From NCBI RefSeq assembly GCF_002920575.1, contig NZ_PQSQ01000067.1:1-44563 (forward strand): DNA of 44,563 bases. The letters are read 5' to 3'. This DNA is from Streptomyces sp. Ru73 (GTDB lineage Bacteria; Actinomycetota; Actinomycetes; Streptomycetales; Streptomycetaceae). Positions within the stretch are counted from its first letter, which is position 1, and the number at the start of each line of letters is the position of its first letter. Below, one piece after another: positions 25,318 to 33,260 of this stretch. The notes beneath the pieces are model-generated. The model was not told the origin of the DNA, did not search any database, and saw nothing but the letters and a program-made list of their open reading frames with translations. The position numbers and the translations under genes are program-made.

Positions 25318-25492
25318 GTCCGCTCCTCGCTCGCCTTCGAGTGGTCTTCGCGCAAGCCACCGGAGGCGTCCGCCGGTACCGCGCGGGGCCAGTCTCCGTC
25401 CCGCCGCGAGGGCCCGCGAGCCGGGCCGCGCAGACGACGTACGCCGGGCCGGGGGTCCGGCCGGAGGCGCCCGGGACGACGGGGCGACGGGA

Positions 25493-25523
25493 CGCTTGAC
25501 GGAGGCCGGTCAAGCGCTATGGT
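25493..25523 (+). promoter_or_regulatory. Promoter with embedded inverted repeat for the LPMO gene
   Basis: TTGACG (25496-25501) and TATGGT (25518-25523) with a 16-nt spacer form a plausible -35/-10 pair. The -35 lies within a dyad CGCTTGAC-N8-GTCAAGCG (25493-25516, perfect 8-bp arms), a possible second operator. Confidence 0.55.
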
Positions 25524-25531
25524 CTAGACTA
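25520..25531 (+). promoter_or_regulatory. DasR-type (dre) box
   Basis: TGGTCTAGACTA matches the dre core TGGTCTAGACCA at 11 of 12 positions and overlaps the -10 element. DasR is the GntR-family repressor of chitin and N-acetylglucosamine genes in Streptomyces, which fits the chitin-type LPMO downstream. Confidence 0.7.
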
Positions 25532-25612
25532 ATCCGGCTGCCGCACCCGTCGGACGCCGGACGACTTCGCGCAAACCCCCCATCCCATGCACCACCTCAT
25601 GAAGGAGAACGC

Positions 25613-26128
25613 ATGGACAGCAAGCGGAAGTTGGCCGCAGTGATCGGTGCGGCCCTGGCGCCCGTCCTCGCCGTGACGCTGCCGGCCGCGTCGGCGTCCG
25701 CCCACGGGTACGTCAACGGGCCGGCCAGCCGCCAGGCCCAGTGCGCCCAGGGCACCGTCCCGTGCGGCGCGATCAAGTACGAACCGCAGAGCGTCGAGGG
25801 GCCCAAGGGCCTCAAGAGCTGCAGCGGCGGCAACGCCAGATTCGCCGAGCTGGACGACGACAGCAAGGGCTGGAAGGTCAGCGACGTCAGCCGCACCCAG
25901 ACCTTCACCTGGACGTTCACCGCCCGGCACCGCACCTCGAACTACGAGTACTTCGTCGACGGCACCAAGGTCGCCACCATCGACGGCCACAACCAGCAGC
26001 CGCCGCAGACCGTCTCGCACCAGGTCAACCTCGGCAGCTTCACCGGCCGGCACAAGGTGCTCGCGGTGTGGAACATCGCCGACACCTCGAACGCCTTCTA
26101 CGCGTGCATCGACGTGAACATCCGCTAG
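25613..26128 (+). CDS. Secreted AA10 lytic polysaccharide monooxygenase (chitin-binding protein)
   Basis: Protein of 171 aa. A Sec signal peptide (MDSKRKLA, hydrophobic core, ASASA) ends at residue 30, leaving mature N-terminal H31, which together with H106 (FTARHRTSNYEYF) forms the copper histidine brace. Other AA10 marks are YEPQSVEGPKG, the disulfide cysteines, and the end VWNIADTSNAFYACIDV with the axial F162. AA10 enzymes cleave crystalline chitin or cellulose oxidatively outside the cell. There is no extra binding module. Start ATG 25613 has AAGGAG 5 nt upstream. The DasR-type box in the promoter argues for chitin. It is monocistronic, with a terminator after it. Confidence 0.95.
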   Translation: MDSKRKLAAVIGAALAPVLAVTLPAASASAHGYVNGPASRQAQCAQGTVPCGAIKYEPQSVEGPKGLKSCSGGNARFAELDDDSKGWKVSDVSRTQTFTWTFTARHRTSNYEYFVDGTKVATIDGHNQQPPQTVSHQVNLGSFTGRHKVLAVWNIADTSNAFYACIDVNIR

Positions 26129-26148
26129 TCCGCTTCACCAGCGCCACG

Positions 26149-26178
26149 GGCCGCCCGGCACTCGTCCGCCGGGCGGCC
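26149..26178. terminator. Terminator between LPMO and ABC permease genes
   Basis: Perfect 11-bp arms GGCCGCCCGGC and GCCGGGCGGCC with an 8-nt loop, 20 nt after the LPMO stop. It lies between convergent genes and can serve both. Confidence 0.75.
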
Positions 26179-26225
26179 TTCGCACGGTACTCCCTGACGC
26201 GCGGCCGTACTTGAGCGCGCGGCCC

Positions 26226-27107
26226 CTACTTGACCGCGCCGAGCGAGAGGCCCTGGACGAGCTTGTCCTGGGCCGCGAAGCCCGCGGCGAGCACCGGCAG
26301 GGAGATGACCAGCGAGGCGGCGCACACCTTGGCGAGGAACAGGCCCTGACTGGTGATGAAGCCGGTCAGGAACACCGGCGCGGTCTCGGCCACCACGCCC
26401 GTCAGCACCCGCGCGAACAGCAGCTCGTTCCAGCTGAAGATGAAGCAGATCAGCGCGGTCGCGGCGATGCCGGGCGCGGCGATCGGCGCGACCACACGGG
26501 CGAGGATCGTCGGCAGCCGCGCCCCGTCCACCCGGGCTGCCTCGATCAGCGCGACCGGCACCTCCCGCAGGAAGGACTGCATCATCCACACGGCGATCGG
26601 CAGGTTCATCGAGGCGTACAGGACGACCAGCAGCCACACGTTGTCCAGGAAGCCGGTCTGCTTGGCGAAGAGGTAGATCGGCAGCAGCCCGGCGACGACC
26701 GGCAGCATCTTCGTGGACAGGAAGAAGAACAGCACGTCCGTCCACTTGCGCACCGGCCGGATGGACAGCGCGTACGCCGCCGGGAGCGCCAGGACCAGCA
26801 CCAGCAGGGTGGAGACCACACTGGCCGTCACGGAGTTGGCGAGCGCGGGCCAGGGGCTCGCCCCGCCGCCCACGCCGAAGAACTCCCGGTAGCCGTCCAG
26901 GGTGAGCGGGGCGCCGATCGAGGGCGGGTTGGTGGCGGCGTCCGGCTCGGAGTGCAGCGAGGTCAGCGCCATCCAGGCGATCGGCAGGAAGAAGGCGATC
27001 GCGAGGAGCCAGGCGAGCAGGCCGAGCAGGGTGTTGGCGGTACGGGGGCGGCGGACGCGGGGCGTCGCGGCCTCGGTGCGGCGTACGCCGGTGGTGGTGG
27101 CGCTCAT
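26226..27107 (-). CDS. Carbohydrate ABC transporter permease (MalG/SmoG-like)
   Basis: Protein of 293 aa with six predicted transmembrane helices, the first near 27-50. The EAA loop that docks the ATPase reads EAARVDGARLPTILARVVAPIAAPG near 190-214. It pairs with the permease encoded just upstream (4-nt overlap, ATGA) to form the channel of a CUT1-type sugar importer. Last gene of the operon DeoR - lipoprotein - permease - permease. No ATPase gene is present; in streptomycetes such importers usually share the MsiK ATPase. The family resemblance is to polyol (sorbitol/mannitol) permeases. Confidence 0.93.
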   Translation of the reverse strand: MSATTTGVRRTEAATPRVRRPRTANTLLGLLAWLLAIAFFLPIAWMALTSLHSEPDAATNPPSIGAPLTLDGYREFFGVGGGASPWPALANSVTASVVSTLLVLVLALPAAYALSIRPVRKWTDVLFFFLSTKMLPVVAGLLPIYLFAKQTGFLDNVWLLVVLYASMNLPIAVWMMQSFLREVPVALIEAARVDGARLPTILARVVAPIAAPGIAATALICFIFSWNELLFARVLTGVVAETAPVFLTGFITSQGLFLAKVCAASLVISLPVLAAGFAAQDKLVQGLSLGAVK

Positions 27108-28054
27108 GCGGCGGACTCCTCACGGAACAGGGACGAGACCACCCGCAGCGCGAAGGTGGCGATGATCAGCGAGCCGATGACCACCAGCACGCCGGACGCC
27201 GAGGCCCGCCCGTACTCGTGCCCCTGGTAGAAGGTCTGGTAGATCGTGTACGGCAGGTTGGCGGTGCCCAGGCCGCCCGAGGTGATGGTGTACACCGCGT
27301 CGAAGTTCTGCACGACGTACACCGAGCCCAGCAGCGCGCCCAGTTCGAGGTAGCGGCGCAGGTGCGGCAGGGTGAGGTAGCGGAAGATCTGCCAGGCGCC
27401 CGCGCCGTCGATGCGAGCCGCCTCGATGGCGTCGGCCGGCCGGCTCTGCAGCCCGGCCAGCAGGATCAGCATCATGAACGGGGTCCACTGCCACACCAGC
27501 GCCGCCTCGACCGCGCCGAGCGGCATCTCCGCGATCCAGTCGGGCTGCGCAGCGCCGTCCCCGAAGACCCAGTGCAGCAGGCCGTTGAAGAGGCCGTACT
27601 CGGGGTTGTACAGCACGTGCTTCCACAGCAGGGCCGCGGCGATCGGCACCACCAGGAACGGGGCGATCAGCATCGTACGGACGATGCCACGGCCCTTGAA
27701 CGTGCGGTCCAGCAGCAGTGCGAGGCCGAGCCCGAGCACGAGGCTGACCAGGACGACGACCACGGTCAGCAGGATCGTGGTGAGCACCGAGTCACGCAGC
27801 GCCGGTTCGCTCAGCACTTCCTGGTAGTTGCCGAACCCGGCGAAGCTGCGCTCCTTCGGATAGTAGGCGTTCCACTTGAAGAAGGAGATCACCAGCGTGG
27901 CCACGAAGGGCAGTTGGGTGACCAGGATCAGGAAGACCAGGGCCGGCAGCAGCGGTGCGCGGGTCGCCCAGGCGCGCAGCCGGCCGGACGGGCCGCCGGA
28001 CGCCGGTGCCGGGCGGCCCCGGGCCGCCGTGGTGGTGGTCGCGATGGTGCTCAC
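27104..28054 (-). CDS. Carbohydrate ABC transporter permease (MalF/SmoF-like)
   Basis: Protein of 316 aa with six helices, starting with LLPALVFLILVTQLPFVATLVISFF near 34-58. The EAA loop EAARIDGAGAWQIFRYLTLPHLRRYL lies near 213-238. It overlaps the substrate-binding lipoprotein gene by 4 nt upstream and the MalG-like gene by 4 nt downstream, so all three are translationally coupled. The sequence LQSRPADAIEAARIDGAG and the SBP partner point to the polyol importer group. Confidence 0.93.
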   Translation of the reverse strand: MSTIATTTTAARGRPAPASGGPSGRLRAWATRAPLLPALVFLILVTQLPFVATLVISFFKWNAYYPKERSFAGFGNYQEVLSEPALRDSVLTTILLTVVVVLVSLVLGLGLALLLDRTFKGRGIVRTMLIAPFLVVPIAAALLWKHVLYNPEYGLFNGLLHWVFGDGAAQPDWIAEMPLGAVEAALVWQWTPFMMLILLAGLQSRPADAIEAARIDGAGAWQIFRYLTLPHLRRYLELGALLGSVYVVQNFDAVYTITSGGLGTANLPYTIYQTFYQGHEYGRASASGVLVVIGSLIIATFALRVVSSLFREESAA

Positions 28055-29415
28055 TGGGTGTCCCGCCCCTCGTAGTCCTTGGCGACGACGGCGGCCAGCT
28101 CCTGCGAGCGGTGCAGTGCCTCGTCGGTCGACTGGCGTCCCGCGATGGCCGCGCTGATCTCCTGCGAGACCTTGGTGCCCAGATCGGGGAATTCGGGGAT
28201 GCCGACGAACTGGATGCCGGGCGCCGGGCGCTTCTGGACGCCGGGGTCACGCGGGTCGGCCTCGACGATCGCCTTGCGGGCGACCTCGCTGAACGCCCCG
28301 GCGGCCTTCTGGTACTCGGCGTTGCGGTAGGTGGAGGCGCGCTTGCCGGCCGGTACGTCGGCCCAGCCGAACTCCTTGCCGGCCAGCCGCTCGTACTCCT
28401 TGCTGGACGCCCAGGAGATGAACTTCCACGCCTTGCCGGGCTTCTTGGACGCCGACTGCAGGCCCCAGGCCCAGGAGTACAGCCAGCCGGCCGACCTGGT
28501 CTTCTCCGTGGGCGCGGCGACGTAGCCGATCTTGCCCTTGACCGGGGAGTCGGCGGCCTCCAGCGAGCCGGCTCCGGCGGTGGCGTCGTACCACATGGCG
28601 CTCTTGCCCTGGGTCATGTTGTTCAGGCACTCGGCGTAGCCGGACTGCGCCGCGCCCGCCGTGCCGTGCTTGCGCACCAGGTCGACGTAGGTCTTCACCG
28701 CCTCGGTGAAGCCCGGGTCGGTGAGCCGGGCGCGCCACTTGCTGTCGAACCACGTGCCGCCGTAGGTGTTCACCACGGTGGTGAGCGGGGCGATCAGCTC
28801 GCCCCAGCCGGGCAGCCCGCGCAGGCAGATGCCGCGCATGCCCTTGTGGGCGCCGTCCACCTTGGCGGCCAGTTCGGCCACTTGGTGCCAGGTGGGGTGC
28901 GCGGGCATCTTCAGGCCCTTCTCGGCGAAGACGTCCTTGCGGTACATCAGGAACGAGGACTCGCCGTAGAAGGGCTCGGCGTACATCGTGCCGTTGGCGT
29001 CGCTGAGGGCCTCGCGCACCGAGGGGAGGATGTCGGCGCGGTCGAACGACTTGTCGTGCCGGGCGTAGGCGTCGAGGTTCCGCAGCCAGCCGTTGCGGGC
29101 GTAGATCGGTGTTTCGTAGTTGCTGAGGGTGGCGACGTCGTACTGGCCCGCCTGGTTGGCGAAGTCCTGGCTCAGCTTGTCGCGGACGTCGTTCTCGGGC
29201 AGCACGGTGAAGTTCACCTTGATGCCGGTCTTCTTGGTGAAGTACTTGGCGGTGAGCTTCTGCAGGTCCATCATCTGCGGGTTGTTCACCATGAGGACGT
29301 TCACGGCGTCGCTGTCGGTGCCGGCTCCGCCGGCTCCCGCGCATCCGGCGAGCAGGGCGCTCGCGGTGGCGGCCGCTATGGTCGCGCAGATCCTCCGGCG
29401 GTTCTGACTGCGCAT
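28051..29415 (-). CDS. Sugar/polyol ABC substrate-binding lipoprotein
   Basis: Protein of 454 aa. A lipoprotein signal peptide ends with the lipobox LLAGC (acylated C25). The mature part is a family 1 (MalE-like) extracellular solute-binding protein; FPDLGTKVSQEISAAIAGRQSTDEAL near the C-terminus and the NYETPIYARNGWL region resemble the SmoE mannitol/sorbitol-binding group. It would sit on the outer face of the membrane and deliver substrate to the two downstream permeases. I chose ATG 29415 (GGAG 5 nt upstream) because the signal peptide starts there. It follows the DeoR-type regulator gene by 55 nt. Confidence 0.93.
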   Translation of the reverse strand: MRSQNRRRICATIAAATASALLAGCAGAGGAGTDSDAVNVLMVNNPQMMDLQKLTAKYFTKKTGIKVNFTVLPENDVRDKLSQDFANQAGQYDVATLSNYETPIYARNGWLRNLDAYARHDKSFDRADILPSVREALSDANGTMYAEPFYGESSFLMYRKDVFAEKGLKMPAHPTWHQVAELAAKVDGAHKGMRGICLRGLPGWGELIAPLTTVVNTYGGTWFDSKWRARLTDPGFTEAVKTYVDLVRKHGTAGAAQSGYAECLNNMTQGKSAMWYDATAGAGSLEAADSPVKGKIGYVAAPTEKTRSAGWLYSWAWGLQSASKKPGKAWKFISWASSKEYERLAGKEFGWADVPAGKRASTYRNAEYQKAAGAFSEVARKAIVEADPRDPGVQKRPAPGIQFVGIPEFPDLGTKVSQEISAAIAGRQSTDEALHRSQELAAVVAKDYEGRDTQ

Positions 29416-29470
29416 GGGGGCTCCAGGAACTCGGGGACGGTGGACGGTGCCGGGGGCGTGCAGGTGCGGC

Positions 29471-30232
29471 TCACACACGGATGACCTTGGGCCCCATGAG
29501 CTGGTAGCGGTGTGCCTCCGCCGCCGACAGGCCGCTGCCGGTGACGATCGCTTCCAGGTCGGCCACGTTCGCGAACCGGCAGAAACTCGCGGTGCCGAAC
29601 TTGGTGTGCACACCGGCGAAGACGTGCCGCCGGGCCGACCGCATCGCCTGCTCCTTGACCGCGCCGACCACGGGATCGGGCGTGGTGAGGCCGTGGGCGC
29701 GCGAGATGCCGTTGGCACCGATGTACGCCAGGTCGATGACGAAGTCGGCGAGCATGCGGACGGCCCAGTGGTCGACGGTGGCCATGGTGCCGTGGCGGAC
29801 CCGGCCGCCCAGCAGCAGCACGGCGGTCTTCGGCCGCGGCGCGAGGGCGCTCACCACCGCCAGCGAGGCCGTCACCACCGTCAGCTGCCGGTCGTGCGGC
29901 AGCGCCTCGGCGATGAGCTGCGGGGTGAAGCCCTCGTCGACGAAGACGGTCTCGGCGTCCCCGAGGAGGTCGGCGGCGGCGGCCGCGATGCGTGACTTCT
30001 CCGGGACCTGCTGCGTCGCACGGAAGGCCAGTGTGGTCTCGAAGCCCGGGCTCTCCACGGGGTACACACCGCCGTGCGTACGGCGTACGAGCCCCTGGTC
30101 CTCCAGTACGTTCAGATCCCGGCGGACCGTTTCCTTCGAGACCCCGAAGTCCTCGGCGAGCCGGACGACGTCGACGGAGCCCGTACGCCGGACCAGTTCC
30201 AGCATGCCCCTGCGGCGTCCCGCGGCGTCCAT
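29471..30232 (-). CDS. DeoR/GlpR-family transcriptional regulator
   Basis: Protein of 253 aa. The N-terminal DeoR helix-turn-helix is textbook: VVRLAEDFGVSKETVRRDL then EDQGLVRRTHGGV (about 22-56). The C-terminal DeoRC sensor domain has the VFVDEGFTPQLIAEAL and IGANGISRAHGLTTPDP segments; it binds a phosphorylated sugar. Start ATG 30232 has AGGAGGAG 5 nt upstream. It is the first gene of the importer operon and probably represses it. An inverted repeat TGCCCG-TT-CGGGCA lies 31-44 nt upstream. Confidence 0.93.
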   Translation of the reverse strand: MDAAGRRRGMLELVRRTGSVDVVRLAEDFGVSKETVRRDLNVLEDQGLVRRTHGGVYPVESPGFETTLAFRATQQVPEKSRIAAAAADLLGDAETVFVDEGFTPQLIAEALPHDRQLTVVTASLAVVSALAPRPKTAVLLLGGRVRHGTMATVDHWAVRMLADFVIDLAYIGANGISRAHGLTTPDPVVGAVKEQAMRSARRHVFAGVHTKFGTASFCRFANVADLEAIVTGSGLSAAEAHRYQLMGPKVIRV

Positions 30233-30262
30233 CGCACTCCTCCTGCGTCCAGGTCGGCACCC

Positions 30263-30276
30263 TGCCCGTTCGGGCA
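30263..30276. promoter_or_regulatory. Candidate operator of the DeoR-type regulator
   Basis: TGCCCG-TT-CGGGCA, perfect 6-bp arms, in the leader of the DeoR-type gene. Assignment to this regulator is by position only. Confidence 0.35.
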
Positions 30277-30333
30277 ATCGGGAGTGATTCAAACAAGCGT
30301 CTGGTGCGCTGACTAGCCTCTTCGCGGCGGATA

Positions 30334-30433
30334 CGGTGCCCGTTTCGCCTCGCGCCGGACCATGGGGCCAGGACGTCGGGCCGCCGTACCGGTGACCGGG
30401 TCCGCCCGTTTCGGCTCTCGCGGTGCCCGTTTC
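30334..30433. repeat. Spaced direct repeats CGGTGCCCGTTTC
   Basis: CGGTGCCCGTTTC occurs exactly at 30334-30346 and again at 30421-30433, and its core GCCCGTTTC also occurs at 30404-30412. All are in the same orientation within the divergent intergenic region. They may be binding sites for an activator. Confidence 0.5.
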
Positions 30434-30517
30434 ACGACCGCTCGTTCGGGCCGGCGGCCCACGGACCCGGTCATGACCGTCCCGGCCGCGGCGTGCGGTG
30501 CGACCTCCCGCCACACT

Positions 30518-30560
30518 CTTGTTTCATAGTACAAGTAGATGCATCATGACCCTATGCATA
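30518..30560. promoter_or_regulatory. Operator-like dyads before the MarR gene
   Basis: CTTGT-N8-ACAAG (30518-30535) is followed by two small palindromes, GATGCATC (30538-30545) and TATGCATA (30553-30560). The segment is AT-rich for this genome and ends 8 nt before the preferred MarR start, so autoregulation is likely. Confidence 0.45.
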
Positions 30561-30568
30561 AGCGGGTT

Positions 30569-31000
30569 ATGGACATGGACGTGTCGGCCGAGGCCCTGAT
30601 GATCGCCGTCGAGCAGCTGGTCCGGCACGTGCGGCACAGCGCCAACGCGGGCGGGCTGAGCACGGCGGCCTCCTCCGCGCTCGGCCGCCTGGGCCGCGAG
30701 GGCCCGTACCGGCTCAGCGAACTGGCCCGGGCCGAGGGCGTCTCCCAGCCCAACATGACCCAGCTCGTGACCCGCATGGAGCGCGCCGGCCTGGTCCGCC
30801 GGACCGCCGACGCGAGCGACGCGCGCGGCGTCCTGGTCGAGGTCACCGACACCGGCCTGGAGGTCTTCCGGCAGCGGCGTGCCGAGCGCACACACGCCCT
30901 TCAGCTGCTCATCGAGGAGCTGAGCGAGCCGGAACAGCAGGCGGTACGGATCGCCCTGCCCGCGCTGGCCCGCGCGATCCAGGACCGCCAGGGCCGCTGA
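30569..31000 (+). CDS. MarR-family transcriptional regulator
   Basis: Protein of 143 aa. The winged helix-turn-helix ELARAEGVSQPNMTQLVTRMERAGLVRR and the wing DASDARGVLVEVTDTG lie at about 50-95. Four in-frame ATGs (30539, 30554, 30569, 30575) compete; I prefer 30569 because the earlier ones fall within the operator-like dyads and lack a ribosome binding site, but the choice is uncertain. It lies 76 nt before an MFS transporter gene in the same direction and probably represses it together with itself. Confidence 0.9.
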   Translation: MDMDVSAEALMIAVEQLVRHVRHSANAGGLSTAASSALGRLGREGPYRLSELARAEGVSQPNMTQLVTRMERAGLVRRTADASDARGVLVEVTDTGLEVFRQRRAERTHALQLLIEELSEPEQQAVRIALPALARAIQDRQGR

Positions 31001-31076
31001 CGGTTCCACCGGACAACCGCCCCGTGCAGTGACCGTCCCCTCGTCACCTGTTCTCATCGGCTGGAGTGAACCGCAC

Positions 31077-32798
31077 ATGAGTGCACCGCAAGGAAAGGCC
31101 GCCAGTCCCTTCCGGCAGCCCAAGGCCGTCTGGGCCGTGGCGTTCGCCTGCGTGATCTCGTTCATGGGCATCGGGCTGGTCGACCCGATCCTGCCCGCAC
31201 TGGCCGAGAGCCTGCACGCCACGCCCAGCCAGGTATCGCTGCTGTTCAGCAGCTACCTGATCGTCACCGCGGTCGCCATGCTGATCGTCGGCTGGGTCTC
31301 CAGCCGCATCGGCGCCAAGCGCACCCTGGTCATCGGCCTGACCATCATCGTGGTCTTCTCGGCGCTGGCCGGCGCCACCGGCTCCATCAACGGCATCGTG
31401 GGCTTCCGGGCCGGCTGGGGGCTGGGCAACGCGCTGTTCATCGCCACCTCCCTCGCCGTCATCGTCGCCTCGGCCAGCGGCGGCTTCGCCGGCGCGATCA
31501 TCCTGTACGAGACGGCGCTCGGCCTCGGCATCGCCGTCGGGCCGCTGCTCGGCGGGGAGCTGGGCGCCCTCAGCTGGCGCGGCCCGTTCTTCGGGGTCGC
31601 CGTCCTCATGGCCATCGCCCTCGCCGCGACCCTCGCCTTCGTGCCCAGCCTGCCCAGGCCGAAGCAGCGCACCTCGCCCGTCGCACCGCTCAGGGCGCTC
31701 CGCCACCGCGGGCTGCTGACCATGGGCATCATGGCCCTGCTGTACAACTGGGGCTTCTTCACGATGCTCGGCTACGCGCCGTACCCGATGAAGCTGGAAG
31801 CCCACGAGCTGGGGCTGGTGTTCACCGGCTGGGGGCTGCTGGTGGCGGCGTTCAGTGTGTTCTTCGCGCCGCGCCTCCAGGCCCGGTACGGCACAGCGCC
31901 CGTGCTGTACGCCAACCTGCTCGGCCTCGGCATCGTGATGGCCGTCATCGCCGCTGGCGTGACCACCCCCACCGTCGTGATCGTCGCCGTCATCGTCAGC
32001 GGCGCCTTCATCGGCATCAACAACACCCTCACCACCCAGGCCGTCATGCTCGTCTCCCCCGTCGAGCGGCCGGTGGCCTCCTCGGCGTACGGCTTCCTGC
32101 GCTTCATCGGCGGCGGCCTGGCGCCCTACGTCGCAGGGAAGCTCGCCGACGCCACCGATCTCGGCGTGCCCTTCTACCTCGGCGCCGCCACCTTCCTGCT
32201 CGCCATCCCCGTGCTCGCCAGCGGCCATCGCCTGCTGCGGCAGGCCGAGACCGACACCGGCGACAACGAGCCCGTGGCCCCCGCGCTCACCCCGGTGGGC
32301 GCCCGGGCCGCCACCGACGCGCCCCGCGTCATCGTCGCCGTCGGCGCCCACCACCGGGCCGCCGCCATCGTCGACGCGGCCGCCCGGCTCGCCCGCGACA
32401 CCGGCAGCCCGCTGGAGGTCGTGCACGTCCAGCAGACCGCCGTGGTCGAGGAGCAGGCCGTCGACATCGAGACCACCGAACAGGCCAGGGCCGCCGTCAC
32501 CGCCCACCTCGACCGTCTGGCGGCCAGCGGCGTCCCCGCCACCGGCCAGATCCTGACCAGCGTCGGCGACCACGCCGCCGCCGGCCGCGCACTCGCCCGG
32601 CACGCCGCCGAGGTACACGCCCGCACGATCGCCATCGGCCGCTCGCCGCGCGGCCCCCTCACCCAGTTCGCCGACGGCAGCCTGACGAGCGCGCTCACTC
32701 GCGCCGCCACCTGCACCGTGGTGCTCGTCGACCCGGACAGCACGCCCCTCCCCCTGACCACGGACACCCTCACCGAACTGCGCAACAGCCCGGCCTGA
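31077..32798 (+). CDS. MFS transporter fused to a universal stress protein domain
   Basis: Protein of 573 aa with two parts. Residues 1 to about 395 form a 12-helix MFS drug/metabolite exporter (GLVDPILPALAESLHATPSQVSLL near 33-56; GWVSSRIGAKRTLVIGL near 72). Residues about 428-555 form a cytoplasmic UspA domain (VIVAVGAHHRAAAIVDAAARLA, a central SVGDHAAAGRALARHA, and the nucleotide-loop region GRSPRGPLTQFADGS, which keeps the glycines in altered spacing). The UspA part may gate transport by ATP level; this is inference. ATG 31077 has GGAG 11 nt upstream. Probably co-transcribed with the MarR gene; a strong terminator follows. Confidence 0.9.
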   Translation: MSAPQGKAASPFRQPKAVWAVAFACVISFMGIGLVDPILPALAESLHATPSQVSLLFSSYLIVTAVAMLIVGWVSSRIGAKRTLVIGLTIIVVFSALAGATGSINGIVGFRAGWGLGNALFIATSLAVIVASASGGFAGAIILYETALGLGIAVGPLLGGELGALSWRGPFFGVAVLMAIALAATLAFVPSLPRPKQRTSPVAPLRALRHRGLLTMGIMALLYNWGFFTMLGYAPYPMKLEAHELGLVFTGWGLLVAAFSVFFAPRLQARYGTAPVLYANLLGLGIVMAVIAAGVTTPTVVIVAVIVSGAFIGINNTLTTQAVMLVSPVERPVASSAYGFLRFIGGGLAPYVAGKLADATDLGVPFYLGAATFLLAIPVLASGHRLLRQAETDTGDNEPVAPALTPVGARAATDAPRVIVAVGAHHRAAAIVDAAARLARDTGSPLEVVHVQQTAVVEEQAVDIETTEQARAAVTAHLDRLAASGVPATGQILTSVGDHAAAGRALARHAAEVHARTIAIGRSPRGPLTQFADGSLTSALTRAATCTVVLVDPDSTPLPLTTDTLTELRNSPA

Positions 32799-32820
32799 GA
32801 AGGCCCCCGCACCGCGCACG

Positions 32821-32857
32821 CGCGGGCTGCGGTGCACTTCCCGCACCGCAGCCCGCG
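32821..32857. terminator. Strong terminator between convergent genes
   Basis: Perfect 15-bp arms CGCGGGCTGCGGTGC and GCACCGCAGCCCGCG with a 7-nt loop, 23 nt after the MFS-Usp stop and 28 nt from the end of the convergent gene. Confidence 0.85.
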
Positions 32858-32884
32858 CCGCACGTCCTCGCGTACGGCTGCTCT

Positions 32885-33235
32885 TCAGTCCCCCTGCGAC
32901 CACGCGGCCACCGGCAGGGACAGATAGACCCCGAAGTCCCGGAGGCCGGTCGCGGCGGCGATGTCCGTGTGCAGCCGGTCGGTGCGTTCCTGGCGGTTGC
33001 CGGCCCGGCTCTCGAACCACTTGGACCGCACTTCGATCACCACGTCCAGCCCGCAGCGGTCGAGCGGTCCCAGCCGCCGGAACCGGATCTCCACATCACC
33101 CGGCTGCAGATCACCGTCGTACGGCTCCTCCGGGCACTCCACCGCCAGGGACACCAAGTGCGGCAGTACCGCACCGAGTTCGCGGAGGGTCGCTTCCGGG
33201 ACGTGCGGCGCGTGGGTGACTTCGACGAGCGGCAT
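32885..33235 (-). CDS. Tautomerase-superfamily-like protein
   Basis: Protein of 116 aa. Pro directly follows the start Met (MPLVEVTHAP), as needed for the catalytic Pro1 of 4-oxalocrotonate tautomerase and CHMI proteins. The later VVIEVRSKWFESRAGNRQ and TDIAAATGL segments fit the beta-alpha-beta pattern of that superfamily. Length is close to 5-carboxymethyl-2-hydroxymuconate isomerase, but no aromatic-degradation genes are near. It lies 25 nt downstream of the DadA-like oxidase gene in the same direction, so the two may form an operon. The activity remains inferred. Confidence 0.65.
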   Translation of the reverse strand: MPLVEVTHAPHVPEATLRELGAVLPHLVSLAVECPEEPYDGDLQPGDVEIRFRRLGPLDRCGLDVVIEVRSKWFESRAGNRQERTDRLHTDIAAATGLRDFGVYLSLPVAAWSQGD

Positions 33236-33260
33236 CGGACCACTGTAGGCCAGGCGATCG

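Larger units (their letters stand above)
30233..30568. other. Divergent intergenic region between DeoR and MarR genes
   Basis: A 336-nt stretch with no supported gene. It holds a dyad near the DeoR start (30263-30276), three copies of GCCCGTTTC (30338, 30404, 30425), and an AT-richer segment with dyads before the MarR gene (30518-30560). It should carry both divergent promoters. Confidence 0.6.

Noticed and set aside
26226..30232. Missing ATPase as evidence of a broken sugar importer
   Set aside because: Streptomyces CUT1 importers commonly lack their own ATPase and use the shared MsiK, so the operon is probably complete.
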